NCBI RefSeq assembly: GCF_017581965.1
Contig: NZ_JAGEVF010000001.1
Coordinates: 186,001 to 250,000 of the forward strand
Reading direction: 5' to 3'
Length of the DNA: 64,000 nt
Origin: Winogradskyella pelagia
GTDB taxonomy: Bacteria; Bacteroidota; Bacteroidia; Flavobacteriales; Flavobacteriaceae
The notes under the pieces are model-generated. The model was not told the origin of the DNA, did no database searches, and saw nothing but the letters and a program-made list of their open reading frames with translations. Positions 62,513 through 64,000 of this stretch are shown here, piece after piece (position 1 is the stretch's first letter; each line of letters starts with the position of its first letter). The position numbers and the translations under genes were made by a program.

Positions 62513-64000
62513 CTAGACTTCAATTATTTCAATACTGTCATTTATGTAAATAATCATTTTTTTTATGACAATAAAATCCATCTGATTCAATACTTCATCA
62601 TAGTAATTTATTTGTTCTTGGTGGTGCGATTTTTTAAAACCTGTTTTATAGTCTATAATAGTCACTTCATTTTTTGAGTTAAGGTTTATTCTATCGGGTC
62701 TTATCAATTTTCCAGACTCCAATAAAATATCGTGCTCGTTTAATACTCCATAGTCGTCCTCAAAATATTCCGTCAATTCAGGATGAAAAACAACTTTTTC
62801 AACTAATGGCCTTAGAAGTCTTGCACTATTCTCATTAATGTCGCCAGATATTTTTAGCTCATTAAAGGCAAAGTCTAAATCTCCCTTAGTATTAATTTTA
62901 GATAGAATAAGGTGTATAAGATTGCCGCGTTCTATAGCCTCTTGTTGACTTGAGTCCCACAATAACGATGCTTTTGTTACAATTTTTAGATTATTGCTTT
63001 CTTTTTGGTTAGAAATCAAATGGAGTATTTCTGAAGGTACACTTGGAGTTTTGGATTTTACCTGGTGCTGTTCCCCAAAGCTATAATTTTCTTCAGAATC
63101 TATCCATAAGTTCTTGGATATAAGATAAGAAATAAACAAGCCAGAAAATGTATTTGGATTGGTGTCTCCTTTAGACGTGAAATCCCTCTTAGAAATCACA
63201 TAAAGTTCAGTCTCGGGTCTAGTCATTACAACATAAAGTAAGTTGATGTTGTCTAAAACGAGCTGTTGACGATGCTTTTCATAAAGATTGGGGCCAGGGG
63301 CTCTATAATTTTCTACGTCTTTATTAAAGTTAATAAGTAAATTGTCAAAGCCATTATAGAGTTGCTTATCTACAGGAAACCATAATTTAGGGCTCATTTC
63401 TCTATAAATATCTAAATCCGCGAAAGGGTAAATAACAATCGGAAATTCCAAGCCTTTAGATTTATGAATAGTCATTATTTGAACAGCGTTTATATCGCTC
63501 GAAACAACAACACTAAGCTTATCTTCTTTAGCTTCAAAATATCTTATGAAGCTAGCTATATCAGATTGTTTGGATTGTACAAAACCTAATACTTCATCTA
63601 GAAAAAACTGCAAATAGGCATCAGAAACTTTGTTAAGCTCAAAGAGCCCGATAAACTGTTCAACAAGCTCGTATAAAGACAGTTGTAATAAAGAGTTGGT
63701 TTTAATGTTTACATCTTGTGTACACAAGTCGCTTAAGAAAACATCTAAGTTTTCTGAGAGATGCCTTATATAAAACTCATGCTTGTCCTCAATGCCTTGT
63801 CGATGTGCTAAAAACTCAAGAGCTTCAATTTTTAATTGATTGGCAGAAGGCTTCAAAAGTAGCTTGAGCAAAGTCAATAAAAACTTCACCTTAGGCGAGT
63901 TCTTTAAAAGTAGTGTTTCTGAGGAGGTTATAGGGATTTTATTTTCGCTTAAATATTGCGCTATAACAACACCTTCTTTACGTTTTCTGGTAATAATACA
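62513..64000 (-). CDS. AddA-like UvrD/RecB helicase-nuclease, 5' partial
   Basis: The frame is open to base 64000, so 495 C-terminal residues are visible and the start lies outside. GTG 63889 is internal: upstream codons continue the family sequence (ITRKRKEGVVIAQYLS...SSETLLLKNSPKV). Helicase motifs V and VI appear as QIMTIHKSKGLEFPIV and LLYVVMTRPETELYVI. The end is a RecB-like nuclease core with DRINLN and TIIDYKTG...HHQEQINYY. It is the likely catalytic partner of the AddB-like protein at 56.9-59.7 kb. Confidence 0.88.
   Translation of the reverse strand, partial: CIITRKRKEGVVIAQYLSENKIPITSSETLLLKNSPKVKFLLTLLKLLLKPSANQLKIEALEFLAHRQGIEDKHEFYIRHLSENLDVFLSDLCTQDVNIKTNSLLQLSLYELVEQFIGLFELNKVSDAYLQFFLDEVLGFVQSKQSDIASFIRYFEAKEDKLSVVVSSDINAVQIMTIHKSKGLEFPIVIYPFADLDIYREMSPKLWFPVDKQLYNGFDNLLINFNKDVENYRAPGPNLYEKHRQQLVLDNINLLYVVMTRPETELYVISKRDFTSKGDTNPNTFSGLFISYLISKNLWIDSEENYSFGEQHQVKSKTPSVPSEILHLISNQKESNNLKIVTKASLLWDSSQQEAIERGNLIHLILSKINTKGDLDFAFNELKISGDINENSARLLRPLVEKVVFHPELTEYFEDDYGVLNEHDILLESGKLIRPDRINLNSKNEVTIIDYKTGFKKSHHQEQINYYDEVLNQMDFIVIKKMIIYINDSIEIIEV

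Overview
The window looks like chromosome from a low-GC marine-type member of Flavobacteriaceae (Bacteroidota). The evidence is the Bacteroidota promoter signature TANNTTTG in front of many genes, near absence of Shine-Dalgarno sites, Por-type (T9SS) C-terminal sorting domains, a TonB-dependent receptor, many lipoproteins, a PID-CTERM mini-protein, and gene families typical of the group (DUF177-rpmF-fabH-accB-accC, DUF6705, split AddA/AddB). There is no rRNA, CRISPR array, insertion sequence or obvious prophage.

Layout. 1-12.4 kb: end of a Na+/H+ antiporter gene, lepA, a TonB-dependent receptor, envelope lipoproteins, an M28 peptidase, dusB, a LolC/E-like permease and rbfA. 12.5-19.2 kb: methylmalonyl-CoA epimerase, a tRNA with a CAT anticodon, a PID-CTERM protein, ribE, pdxA, then the lipid set DUF177-rpmF-fabH-accB-accC. 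19.4-22.7 kb: a secreted M43 protease with T9SS tail, an FAD oxidoreductase and a Gre-like protein. 23.2-32.5 kb: a biosynthetic cluster of YceI protein, FAD hydroxylase-like protein, methyltransferase, type III polyketide synthase, FabL-like reductase, FabZ-like dehydratase, ketosynthase, acyl carrier protein, phosphopantetheinyl transferase and an RND/MMPL exporter. 32.5-46.4 kb (mostly minus strand): orphan ABC ATPase, secreted VCBS/UnbV protein and its diheme cytochrome-like lipoprotein partner, prolyl oligopeptidase, asd, mscL, alr, tdk, rsmI. 46.4-56 kb: OsmC, recJ, an MFS transporter, lpxH, queD with two micro-ORFs, MATE, GNAT, Usp, and a DNA cytosine methyltransferase convergent with a nuclease-like gene beside tRNA-Ala. 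56-64 kb: hydrolase, addB-like, ompA-like, kbl, and the 3' part of an addA-like gene cut by the window edge.

The most notable system is the 23.2-32.5 kb cluster. It carries a dedicated set of fatty-acid-like tools (ketosynthase, dehydratase, enoyl reductase, ACP, PPTase) beside a type III PKS with methyltransferase and flavoprotein, the same trio of activities as the Streptomyces srsABC phenolic lipid operon, plus a possible periplasmic lipid binder and an exporter. A membrane phenolic or quinone-like lipid is the inferred product; none is proven here.

Two layout patterns are also visible. Four convergent gene pairs overlap by exactly 4 nt at their stop codons (three of them CTAA), and two more overlap by 17 and 28 nt. 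Two genes (rbfA and the ABC ATPase) carry TATTTTTG exactly 4 nt before ATG, which predicts leaderless transcripts.
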